In this document: piece after piece, positions 22,080 through 30,884 of the stretch
Layout: the number at the start of each line of letters is the position of its first letter
Position numbering within the stretch: position 1 is the stretch's first letter
DNA from: Nemertoderma westbladi
Lineage: Eukaryota > Xenacoelomorpha > Nemertodermatida > Nemertodermatidae
Direction: 5' to 3'
Assembly (NCBI GenBank): GCA_032718475.1
Contig: JAUCBJ010000532.1
Location: 1 to 63,848 of the forward strand
DNA length: 63,848 nt
Notes under the pieces: generated by a model
Told to the model about the DNA's origin: nothing
Seen by the model: only the letters and a program-made list of their open reading frames with translations
Database searches by the model: none
Made by a program: the position numbers and the translations under genes

Positions 22080-22320
22080 ACATCAGCTCTCCTATAGATG
22101 TCAGATGAGCAGCATTCTGTGACCGCATCCTAGAGCTTTTAGTTCCTTAATTAATTTATTTCGTGGTACACGGTCATAGGCCTTACTAAAGTCTATGAAA
22201 GCTATAAACTATTTGACTTTCCTGAATTTGGCATAATCGACAAGAGTCAGAGGCTAAGTATTATTTATGCAATACGCATCCACGGCCGCATTTATTTAGA
22301 TGAATCCAGTTCTGTTATTT
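22080..22320 (-). mobile_element. LINE reverse-transcriptase remnant
   Basis: The minus strand contains an RT motif A segment, AFIDFSKAYDRVPRNKL, followed by KELKALGCG and then stops. It is a short dead fragment of a second, different non-LTR retrotransposon, ending at a run of 19 C (22,327-22,345). Confidence 0.75.
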
Positions 22321-23499
22321 AACCATCCCCCCCCCCCCCCCCCCCTCGCTAAAAATTTCAGAAATTATTTGTTTTATTGCATGTAGATTTAATTGGGATT
22401 TCTAATTTAAAAACGGCTTAGAGAGATCTCATTTAGTATGACAGACAGTCAGACAACCGAAAGACAGACAGACAACCGACAACGGAAAAACTACATTCCA
22501 CCAAATATTATAACTGACATCGGAAATAAACTCAGTGACCCCGAAAACCCCCATAAATACATTTTTAGCTCAAGTTTGTGGTTCCTACATGTCAGACACT
22601 ATTAAAACCAAACAGACCCCGTACAGGTAGTTTTGTACGGGAAGGTTTGAACATGACCTGCTATAAATTCGACCCGCCAAGCTGCTATAAAGACCATAAA
22701 TTTAGTGGGCCAGTTATTTCTCTTAGATAGATCTCTTATTTCTCCTGTAACAATAGGTCTAGCGCGTACGTCGCTCTAACTAAAATTATGTCCTCTTTCA
22801 GATGAGACAAATAAAATCTGATAACTCCAGGATTTTACGGACATAAAACAAGGGTTTAAAAAATTTATAGAATTGAATTATTTCACTTGAATTATATTTT
22901 AGTGAATTATTTCAATGACATTTTTGAAATTTAACATTTTTTAATTCCTTGAAATTTATTCGAATCAGAGTATTCAGTGAGTCATACCTTTCGTCACTTA
23001 GTCCATTACTGCTTTATTTATTTTAGACTTGTTTTATTTACTTTATTCTACTGCCTCCTCCCACAACATTAAAAATCCTCGATTTAAGCTTGAAAATCAT
23101 CAATAATAAGTTGTTATATTATAATTATATTAACTAAATCATAGAACATTAAGTCCCAACCCAATATATATTCCTTCCCTCTACTCAAAAAGAATGTAAT
23201 TCTTGTTGTTGATGTAATTTATCTCCGGTACCGTTCGCTCTGTTCGCTCGGTTCGCGATAGACATAAAGGATGTTCTTCCATGACCTGACCAGGAACACC
23301 TATTTCCAAGTGACTTTTTAATAAAAGTTTATATGAAGTTTCAAACAGTCAGGTTGCTGGCTATATTCTAGTATCTAAAAACATGATTACATTAATTCGT
23401 ACAGTTTTTTTATTACATTTACAGCATATAAGGAATCTCTACTGACCCACGGTAAGTTTGGTTTAACGTTCACCATGTGGATCAGTCCGGATTACTTAC
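22321..23499. other. Intron, CAGACAGA-type simple repeats
   Basis: Holds a C tract, then CAGACAGTCAGACAACCGAAAGAC-like simple sequence at about 22,440-22,485. The rest is AT-rich with nothing recognised. Confidence 0.4.
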
Positions 23500-23625
23500 G
23501 ATGTCAATCAATTCAATTTCTGTCTTCATCAAGTCTTTAGAGTTCCTTCCATCATTTGTATGGTAGGCATTCGTAATTAGACTGCTCGAAGCCAGCAGTA
23601 GAACTAAAATATGTATCACACTCAT
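23500..23625 (-). CDS. Signal-peptide exon of a FREP-like gene
   Basis: Forty-two codons from ATG to a consensus donor (ATC before GTAAGT), phase 0. The first 20 residues are a textbook signal peptide: MSVIHILVLLLASSSLITNA, hydrophobic core then a small-residue end. A short polar helix ending EIELIDI follows. The next downstream exon in phase is FReD-2. ATG is chosen because it is the only start in frame and is followed at once by the hydrophobic core. A cag precedes it closely, so an untranslated first exon is possible. The product would enter the secretory pathway. Confidence 0.8.
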
Positions 23626-23664
23626 CTTTCTGCAAAAAATTGGGATACAATTTTAAACAATGTG

Positions 23665-23905
23665 CAAAATTTATTGAACTGGTGACCTCCGGGTTCGGTT
23701 GGAAGTCTGACGCTCTAACCATTCAGGTAGCGGCTCAGGTAAAAGACAGACCTGGAAATACTACCTGATACCTTGTATGTCCGGAATTAGCTCCTCATGG
23801 CCTCCCATCTGTTAATACCATCATATGTTGCCACTGTGCTCAACCCTGCAGTACTTGACCGTCTCAACCCTGCAGTACTTGACCGTCTCAACCCTGCAGT
23901 ACTTG
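23665..23905 (-). mobile_element. tRNA-derived SINE, copy A of an inverted pair
   Basis: On the minus strand the copy contains a tRNA-like core (AGCCGCTACCTGAATGGTTA, later AACCCGGAGGTCACCAGTTC) preceded by a body with ACAAGGTATCAGGTAGTATT. It lies just upstream of the signal-peptide exon. A threefold repeat of CTCAACCCTGCAGTACTTG at 23,839-23,910 follows in plus orientation. Confidence 0.7.
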
Positions 23906-24074
23906 GCTGACGAAACCACTCATTCACCCATAACACCAATAATAAAAATTATAAATAAATACCTGTTATGTACTGCTTTCTCTGTGTGTGTAACTGTCCT
24001 ATCTGAGTTAGTAGTTAGAGTGTATAAATTAATCATTGTGGCCGTGATGGTTCATGGTTAATATACACCACCCT

Positions 24075-24300
24075 TTCATTGTAGCGAGTGGTTAAAGACG
24101 GTCAGGTTCAGCACAGTGACTGCATATGATGGTATTGAAAGATGGGAGGCGATGAGGAGGTAAATTGCGGACATACAAGGTATCAGGTAGTATTTCCAGG
24201 TCTATCTTTTACCTGAGCCGCTAGCTGAATGGTTAGAACGTCAGACTTCCAACCCGGAGGTCACCAGTTCGATCCCACCTGGACGTCATTGCCGACTTTG
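24075..24300 (+). mobile_element. tRNA-derived SINE, copy B of an inverted pair
   Basis: Same element as copy A in the opposite orientation, 170-200 bp away. It has GACATACAAGGTATCAGGTA, GGTTAGAACGTCAGACTTCC and the B box AGTTCGATCCC. A short flank containing ACCACTCATTCACCCATA occurs next to both copies (23,918 and 24,348). Confidence 0.7.
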
Positions 24301-25000
24301 CAAAAAGCTGTGCCCAACAAAAAGTTATAATTATAAAATAAAATGAAACCACTCATTCACCCATACCACCAACAACAAAATTTATTAGGCCTACATCAGC
24401 AATGTGGCCTAACTTAAACTTTAATTACTCAAATATAACAGTTGTTATGTTGTTACATTATGGCACAGAAACTGACAAACGTCACGAAATTCGCAAATTT
24501 CGCTAAAGTCTCAAACATCGGGAAATTTTTCTACAATGTTGACTCCTTGAGCAAAAGGAACCTTTATTTGAATGTGTTGTTGAATTGTTGAATGTGTTGT
24601 TTTATGAATGTTCTAGAACCTAAATAGATATTTTTTGGGGTATAATTTTTTTTACTAGCTAGTATTTAAAAACAGAGTGTTTTTGAGTGTTTTTTTTATA
24701 TTAGTGAATATTCTAGAACCTTTGTAGATTTTTTATGGTATTTTTTAATAGCTAATTATTTTTGAAAAATATTTTGGTCATTAATATATTCTGCAACAGT
24801 TTAACCTGAAATATCATGCTTTCACATTTCTTTATAATTTCAATAGATACTAGCTAGCAATAAAACTAGCTATAATAAAAAACATATCTACTAATGTTCT
24901 AGAACATTCACAAATACCAAAAAAATTTAAAAGTTCGAAAAAAGGACTGGTGAAATAAATGGCTGGTGGTGTCGACAGGGCGAAGTAGGGACCCTTTTGC
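24301..25000. other. AT-rich flank with TTCTAGAA sites
   Basis: No gene. TTCTAGAAC occurs at about 24,610, 24,711 and 24,897. The last copy extends to TTCTAGAACATTC (24,897-24,909), which has the TTCnnGAAnnTTC form of a three-unit heat-shock element. Whether any of these is functional is unknown. Confidence 0.5.
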
Positions 25001-28000
25001 TTAAGGAATGACCATTTTATTGGATTTAAACGGACGGCGTTTACGCAGTTTTTTGAGGCTAGCAAGAGTCCTTTTCTCTTTGGGGCGAGCCACTTTACTA
25101 GGAGGGCTGTAACTCCTGGGTGAAGGGTGCAATACAATTGCATCAGAAGGTTTCGGATTGCGATCGGTGTATCCGCCGGTCGAGGTACCTGGTTGATCGA
25201 TATCAACTTCCGTGGAGCGAGGTCTAACAGCCTTTAGGGCGCGCCTCAGGACAGCAGCTCCTACGGGTCCTTGACGGGTTGTCTGTGCAATGGCGGTAGG
25301 CGGACCGTGAGTGGTGAGAAACTTCCTTGGTTTAATAGTTCTTTCCAGCTCGCGTTCTCGGGCTCGATATTCGTAGGGCCGTCGAGATACTTCCTGTAAC
25401 TCAGGGTGCGAGTTGATAAATAAATCACCATACTCAGGGTCTTGACGGATATAATTGATCAAATGGTATGAAGTAATATCGTTAGGATTGACGTTCCTAA
25501 GGTATCTTCTAACAAATTTAGTGGAGATACACTCACCAACACGCTTCATTAGCTCGTAACTCGGTATGCGTGTTTTTTGTTCCACAGACGCTAATAAATA
25601 AGGATGGAACGCGTAAACTCCCTCGTAAGAGCGCCCAGGGTAGTATCGATGACGGGACTCACAATGTAAATCCGCGTTAGCTTCCCAAGCTCGGATGTAG
25701 CGCAGGGTAATCATTTCATCTACGCTCTCTAAATCGTGATTAAAGGGGCAATTATAACTGGCATGTCCTTTAAGTTGACAGTGGTGGCATTGAGTCATAA
25801 ATTGGGGGCAGACTGCAAAAATATGAGAGTTATTAAGTCTGCAATACGCACAATATATCTCCATCATTGGTTGTTCGTGGAAATAGGAGCAGGGTACGTC
25901 TGAGTCCATAGGGGTGAAATGGTCTCTCGATGCGCATAATCGACAACGTTTTCGAGAAACATAGTTAGCGTGTCGATAATCGTATGCGGTGAGACATTGT
26001 GGACCTTGATACCACTCTAAGACGTAGTCGTTGTCGCTGCTCCGGGGCGCTGTAGGCTGAATCGCTTCAGCTTCTAAGCATATTGGTTCGTCTTCCAATT
26101 GCATAGCTGAGGTAGGTGCGGCTGTCTCCGCAAGCTGACCCACTGTCTGAACTTCGACGACAGAATAACCCGTGGGTATTCGGGGTCTTTGTATAACAGA
26201 TGAGTGCAAGTTCTGTATACAAACGTCCTGAAAAAGGGCAAATCCCGCGCTGTTTAGCTTCTCCGCCGCTGAGTCTCTCAGGCTGAGTTTGGTCAGAGCG
26301 CGGTCCTTGAACTGACTATCAACGTTACGGAACGGAGTCAGAAAGCGCCTGAAACATTCAAAGCGGATGAATTTATTGTGTTCATCTAACTTGGCGAGTT
26401 TGGTTCCAAGTATTAAGGGATGGGCGCGTATGGTACGACTGCACACATCGGCTAGCCAACCGGCAAGTGCTGCGTTTTCAAAGATCGTGTATATAGCTAA
26501 GGAGGGACGAAGTGGAACACTCATAAAGCTATACACGGCGCCAGGTGCGGTCAACGGTCCATCAAAGTATAAACGAGAATAATGATCTCCGTATACTTGT
26601 TGGTAATTTATAGGATTTCCAACCTTGAAATTCCATCCGTATTCTTGAAAGGCAAGATGTCCGATGGAGGTTCGTTGTACTTTGGTAATTCCGCTGGGTG
26701 TATTGGCATACGTAGTACGGAAGAAACCTCGGCCTTCTGCCCAAGGAGCAATCAGCTGAGTATCAACGAAGGGGTATGGAATGTTCTCCATATTCCGAAA
26801 GTCGTTCTGTAGGTCTCCATAAACAGCTGAGCCGATTTTAAGCACGGGTTGGGGTAACATCGATCCATCGATACCCATGGCCGGTTTGCGCTCGGTGTCG
26901 GTGACGTAACGCTGCGCGAGTTCAAATTGTCCATGTCGGAGTTTCTTTTGCGTCTCAGTAAGAGTTTCAAAAGAATAATCAATAACGTCGGAACACGCTC
27001 GAGTAAATACGTGGGTAGAACCAGCGAGTCCTCGTATATGTATCATCCGCGTAGTTCCAAGTTCTCCAACCGGAACGCTACCTTCGTTATCGTAAGTGAC
27101 AACTCCATACATCTCGATAACGTTAAGAGTTTCGTTCCACTCTTTAGTGGCGTTTTCGAGTGTCATTCCCACAGGATGCCACAAGGTAGCACATTCGCTA
27201 GCATTAGGCAGGTCTTTATACTTTAAATATTGTGTGGTATATGTTTCCACATCTCCATATCGTTGTATTCTTTCCTCCTCGAATAACACATCAAGATTCC
27301 AGTGCACTAAACGAGTTTTGATGAATCCATCAAGATTATACGGAGGTATGGTTTCTTTCTCTATTCTGGAAACATTATATGGTTTTCGAAACGAGTTTAC
27401 TTTAACTAACTGATCCAGATGTTTCTGCAGTTGTTCGAGTTCGACAAGATCGAGAGGATTTATTAACGGTAGAAACTTCAGACTATGTGTAGGATCTTCC
27501 GGTTTTACCATGTAATATTGTTTTAGATTGACGTAATAAGGGTGATCTTTGATCCCATAAAACGAGTCCGGTAAAGGTCTAGCGCGTATGTTTACATCGT
27601 GTACCATGCGACGGACAAGATCTGCTCTATTGTCCGGAGGTTCAACGAGTATACCATCGACACGAGCGGATTCGATGGGCGGACGCTGCAACAGAGGAGC
27701 GTCGGCGATAAGATCTTGAGATCTTAGGTTGATATCAACCGGTTGGGGTTGTGCCGTCGCAAAAAGTTTGTCTCCGAAATGGGGAACCATCGAGGGATGA
27801 AGAATGGTTTTAGAGTAGAGATCCGTCATAAGGATTTGCGCTTCGGGTTGAGCTAAAGCCGCTTCTTCTCTCTCATCCAGTTCTATATGTCTCTCCTCGA
27901 GCTGATTCTCCTCCGCTTGTTGTTGTAGACGCTCATCTAGAAATTCTTGTAAAGAGTAGGTTCGTCCACGTTCGATGTCCTCCTCGAGATTTTGTATTTC

Positions 28001-29242
28001 TCTATCGAACTGGGGTAAAGCTAATTCCTTCACCGCTTGGACTTGTTGCTGCAATTTACGCTTCTCCAAACAATCGTACGTTCCCTTTCCGATTTTCTGC
28101 CGAATAGCGTCTAATGCGTTTCGTACGACGCTCTCTTCGACTTCCGTAACGGGTTGGATAGAGGTGAAGCCGGGACGGTTGTATGGGTTAAACGGCGATA
28201 TTAGATGACCACGTCCCAATCCAGCTAGGTAGGGTTGGCGAATGTCTCGAGAGCCTACTACCGGAGTGCCACCGATCAACTGTTCGGGTAACACTAGATC
28301 TTTGAACAGTGAGTACAGTTCGGGAGGATCCGTGATACTATTAGGGTCAAGAGTTTGAGGTCTAACTGAGGAATGCGGAGGTCTGACCGAGTATTCCGGA
28401 ACTCTGATCATCGGTTTGTTCAAGGATCGCTTGAGTCGAGCGACCGCAGGGGACACGTCGAACAGGTTTCGCTCGAAACTCCCGTAAGTATATCGTGTAA
28501 AACTGTGTTTAGCGCAACGTCTCCGCGGATGTTTATGTCTTTCCGTTTGCTGATTGGGTCTAGGGCATTCGTCACAGTAATACCAAAGACGCATGTCCTG
28601 CAGAGGAAACGCGGGTGATCGTTCTCCAGTTTTACAATATTCCTCCATCTGTTCGAAGCTATCTGGGACAACAGGTAGCGGTCGATCGGCGGTAAGATAC
28701 ATCATAGTGAAATAGAGTCGTTTAAGTTCTATCATAGGATCATGATGTATACCTTGAGGATATCGAGTTTCGAGATTTTGTTGACTGGCAATATTGAGGT
28801 ATGTTTCTCTCAAGAATTCCAGATAATCGTTGAAGTCGTTGCGTTTATCCGGTTCTTCAACGTCTTCTCTTTCGAGTCGGTTTCGAATAGAGTTCTCGTG
28901 TTCTATTCTTGGCTTATCGTTCCGATTCCGTTGGGTATGATATTTAAATAAAACCATTTCCCTTTCGGTATCCACATCGTCCGTATCGTGTAAATCGATA
29001 GGGTGGCCGGTAGTTAAGAAGTCCATATACGTACCATTACGATGCGTATAGCGAGCGGTGAACTTTCTATAGTCCAATTCACGCATAAGTTGCTCCGGGG
29101 ACATTGGCGGTTCGATATAACGACCATCATCCTCCGTAGTAGTTGGACCAGCGTCGCCGCGTATCAAGCTATCGACAAACGCTTGTAAAGGTAGAGTATA
29201 TCGCTCCCTGATACCAAGATCATCTTCTATCAACTCAGTCAT
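25001..29242 (-). CDS. Unknown 1,413-residue protein with three zinc-knuckle-like motifs
   Basis: One uninterrupted frame from ATG to stop. I do not recognise the family. The first 1,080 residues are hydrophilic and mostly globular-looking, with a charged helical stretch at about 395-485 (QFDREIQNLEEDIERGRTYS) and no signal peptide or membrane segment. An early CDEC...RRRC cluster lies near 225-245. At about 1,098-1,175 there are three consecutive Cys/His motifs: CRLCASRDH with later C, CAYCRLNNSHIFAVC, and CHHCQLKGHASYNC. The last is a perfect CX2CX4HX4C retroviral-type knuckle, so the protein probably binds nucleic acid and may be Gag-like. The tail is very basic (KKLRKRRPFKSNK). It lies 1.6 kb downstream of a BEL/Pao gag-pol frame in the same direction, in the place where an env or accessory gene would sit. 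No protease, polymerase or envelope features are visible. It could be part of that element or a separate one. Confidence 0.85.
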   Translation of the reverse strand: MTELIEDDLGIRERYTLPLQAFVDSLIRGDAGPTTTEDDGRYIEPPMSPEQLMRELDYRKFTARYTHRNGTYMDFLTTGHPIDLHDTDDVDTEREMVLFKYHTQRNRNDKPRIEHENSIRNRLEREDVEEPDKRNDFNDYLEFLRETYLNIASQQNLETRYPQGIHHDPMIELKRLYFTMMYLTADRPLPVVPDSFEQMEEYCKTGERSPAFPLQDMRLWYYCDECPRPNQQTERHKHPRRRCAKHSFTRYTYGSFERNLFDVSPAVARLKRSLNKPMIRVPEYSVRPPHSSVRPQTLDPNSITDPPELYSLFKDLVLPEQLIGGTPVVGSRDIRQPYLAGLGRGHLISPFNPYNRPGFTSIQPVTEVEESVVRNALDAIRQKIGKGTYDCLEKRKLQQQVQAVKELALPQFDREIQNLEEDIERGRTYSLQEFLDERLQQQAEENQLEERHIELDEREEAALAQPEAQILMTDLYSKTILHPSMVPHFGDKLFATAQPQPVDINLRSQDLIADAPLLQRPPIESARVDGILVEPPDNRADLVRRMVHDVNIRARPLPDSFYGIKDHPYYVNLKQYYMVKPEDPTHSLKFLPLINPLDLVELEQLQKHLDQLVKVNSFRKPYNVSRIEKETIPPYNLDGFIKTRLVHWNLDVLFEEERIQRYGDVETYTTQYLKYKDLPNASECATLWHPVGMTLENATKEWNETLNVIEMYGVVTYDNEGSVPVGELGTTRMIHIRGLAGSTHVFTRACSDVIDYSFETLTETQKKLRHGQFELAQRYVTDTERKPAMGIDGSMLPQPVLKIGSAVYGDLQNDFRNMENIPYPFVDTQLIAPWAEGRGFFRTTYANTPSGITKVQRTSIGHLAFQEYGWNFKVGNPINYQQVYGDHYSRLYFDGPLTAPGAVYSFMSVPLRPSLAIYTIFENAALAGWLADVCSRTIRAHPLILGTKLAKLDEHNKFIRFECFRRFLTPFRNVDSQFKDRALTKLSLRDSAAEKLNSAGFALFQDVCIQNLHSSVIQRPRIPTGYSVVEVQTVGQLAETAAPTSAMQLEDEPICLEAEAIQPTAPRSSDNDYVLEWYQGPQCLTAYDYRHANYVSRKRCRLCASRDHFTPMDSDVPCSYFHEQPMMEIYCAYCRLNNSHIFAVCPQFMTQCHHCQLKGHASYNCPFNHDLESVDEMITLRYIRAWEANADLHCESRHRYYPGRSYEGVYAFHPYLLASVEQKTRIPSYELMKRVGECISTKFVRRYLRNVNPNDITSYHLINYIRQDPEYGDLFINSHPELQEVSRRPYEYRARERELERTIKPRKFLTTHGPPTAIAQTTRQGPVGAAVLRRALKAVRPRSTEVDIDQPGTSTGGYTDRNPKPSDAIVLHPSPRSYSPPSKVARPKEKRTLASLKKLRKRRPFKSNKMVIP

Positions 29243-29285
29243 ATCTGCTATGAGTTTATCAATATTATAATGAGTTTATATATAT
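29243..29285 (-). promoter_or_regulatory. Possible TATA box or 3' splice site before the 1,413-codon frame
   Basis: On the minus strand TATATATAAA (29,275-29,284) stands 33-42 bases before the ATG. CAG ends two bases before the ATG (catagcag then ATATG), which would also suit a 3' splice site, though its pyrimidine tract is poor. The two readings suggest an own promoter or expression from a spliced RNA; the sequence does not decide. Confidence 0.35.
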
Positions 29286-30884
29286 TAGGCTAGCGGGCGT
29301 CGCTGCCTACCCCTCTTTTGCCCCCGGACAGTGTAAGATCCTCAGCGCCGATGTACCGTCGTCGCTGTGCTTTCGCCAACGATGTAGCTACACAACGACA
29401 ACGATAACCGGCACAAGTCACTTAACTGTCCGTCCCAAAGGCTTAGATGTACTGCAGGTTCTTCTTGGAGAGTTAGGGTTACTTTCACAATTGCGACTCG
29501 CTACTGTAAACACACCTTAGTAGTAACATTCACCTACAAACGCACAAATTCAACACAACTGCAACAAACTGCACACATTCGGGCCATTTGTCCGTTAGTC
29601 AGTACCTTCCAGAATGGCACTGTATTTATTATGTATCCTTGGATACTAGCAGTGCGCTATTTATTCCCTATACTATTCAATGGGGCATGCTTTCTATTGT
29701 TCTTTTAACTCACTTCTAATTCTAGCGTGGTTGTTGCCATGGTGACATTATGGAAAGCTAGCGGTAGAATTAGGGTAATTCTCATGCATACAGATCTGGG
29801 ATGCTATTTAATAGTAATTCTTTAATGGTCAATATCCTCTTTATACATGATTCTATGAATTTTATCGGCTATTGACTATACATTGGAGATTCTCGCACAC
29901 CAATACACTTAATAGAGTGAATCTCCGCTCCCATGATCTATTAATTAATGGAATTTTGGGAATGTTATAAATTGTACAAAATGACAATTTATTAAATTCA
30001 TTGAAATATCTGAATTTAAATTTATTCCCATAAATTTTATTATTTAATGTTAAATAGACACAATTTTATTCCAGAACGTGTCTGGGGAATGGGATCCTTG
30101 ATTCTAGGAATTTTGTCCTTTTAAGAGTATCGGTAAGTGCTATGATATCTTAATCGACTAGAATTTTAAAGGATCTGATATTTGACAGATTTTTGTAAAT
30201 ATTAATAATTAATATTTAGGATGGGCACCAGTTTATTCCAGAACTTGTCTGGGGACGTTAACCATTGATTCTATAAATTTGTCTTTCAAGTATATCGGTG
30301 GGTGCCGCGATATCTTAATCGACTAGAATTGCAGATGGTCAAAGGGTTTAACAGATTTATTTTGCGTTATACGCTACTGTTAAAGGGACATCACGCTACT
30401 ATATGTATTATTTAATATACGGTATGAGAGCAATATCGCACGAAGCAATGTCAGTGTGAAGAGGCAAGTCGTTTCCAAGGTCTACCCAGAGCTTGGTTTA
30501 GCCGAGACACGAGGATCTGAACTTTGCAATCCTAATACTCTGCCTACCAATAATACTTGAATATAGTAGTGGCTTTATTGTACTTTAATAAGTACGGATA
30601 TTTCATCTTACTGTAGTCACGTATTTATAATATGATACGGACAGTAAGGAAAAAGAAAAATAATTATTTCTCGCCATCGCACTAAATATATAATATACGT
30701 AATTAAATAATAAACGCGAATATATATTGCACTAATCTACTAAATAATCTCTAAAATACCATGTTACTAAATAAAATTAAATAAAACGATTAAAATAAAA
30801 TTACATAATAATACATACATAAATATAAAAATAAAACAAATACAAATATAAAATAATATGGTCACACACCCACTCCAGCCGTTG
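29286..30884. other. Spacer between the 1,413-codon frame and the BEL polyprotein
   Basis: No open frame of note. Two imperfect copies of a 165-bp segment containing TTATTCCAGAAC.TGTCTGGG and GATATCTTAATCGACTAGAA follow each other at about 30,066-30,360. This is where a 3' LTR of the BEL element could lie if the 1,413-codon frame were separate, but I found no matching copy upstream of gag. Confidence 0.5.
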
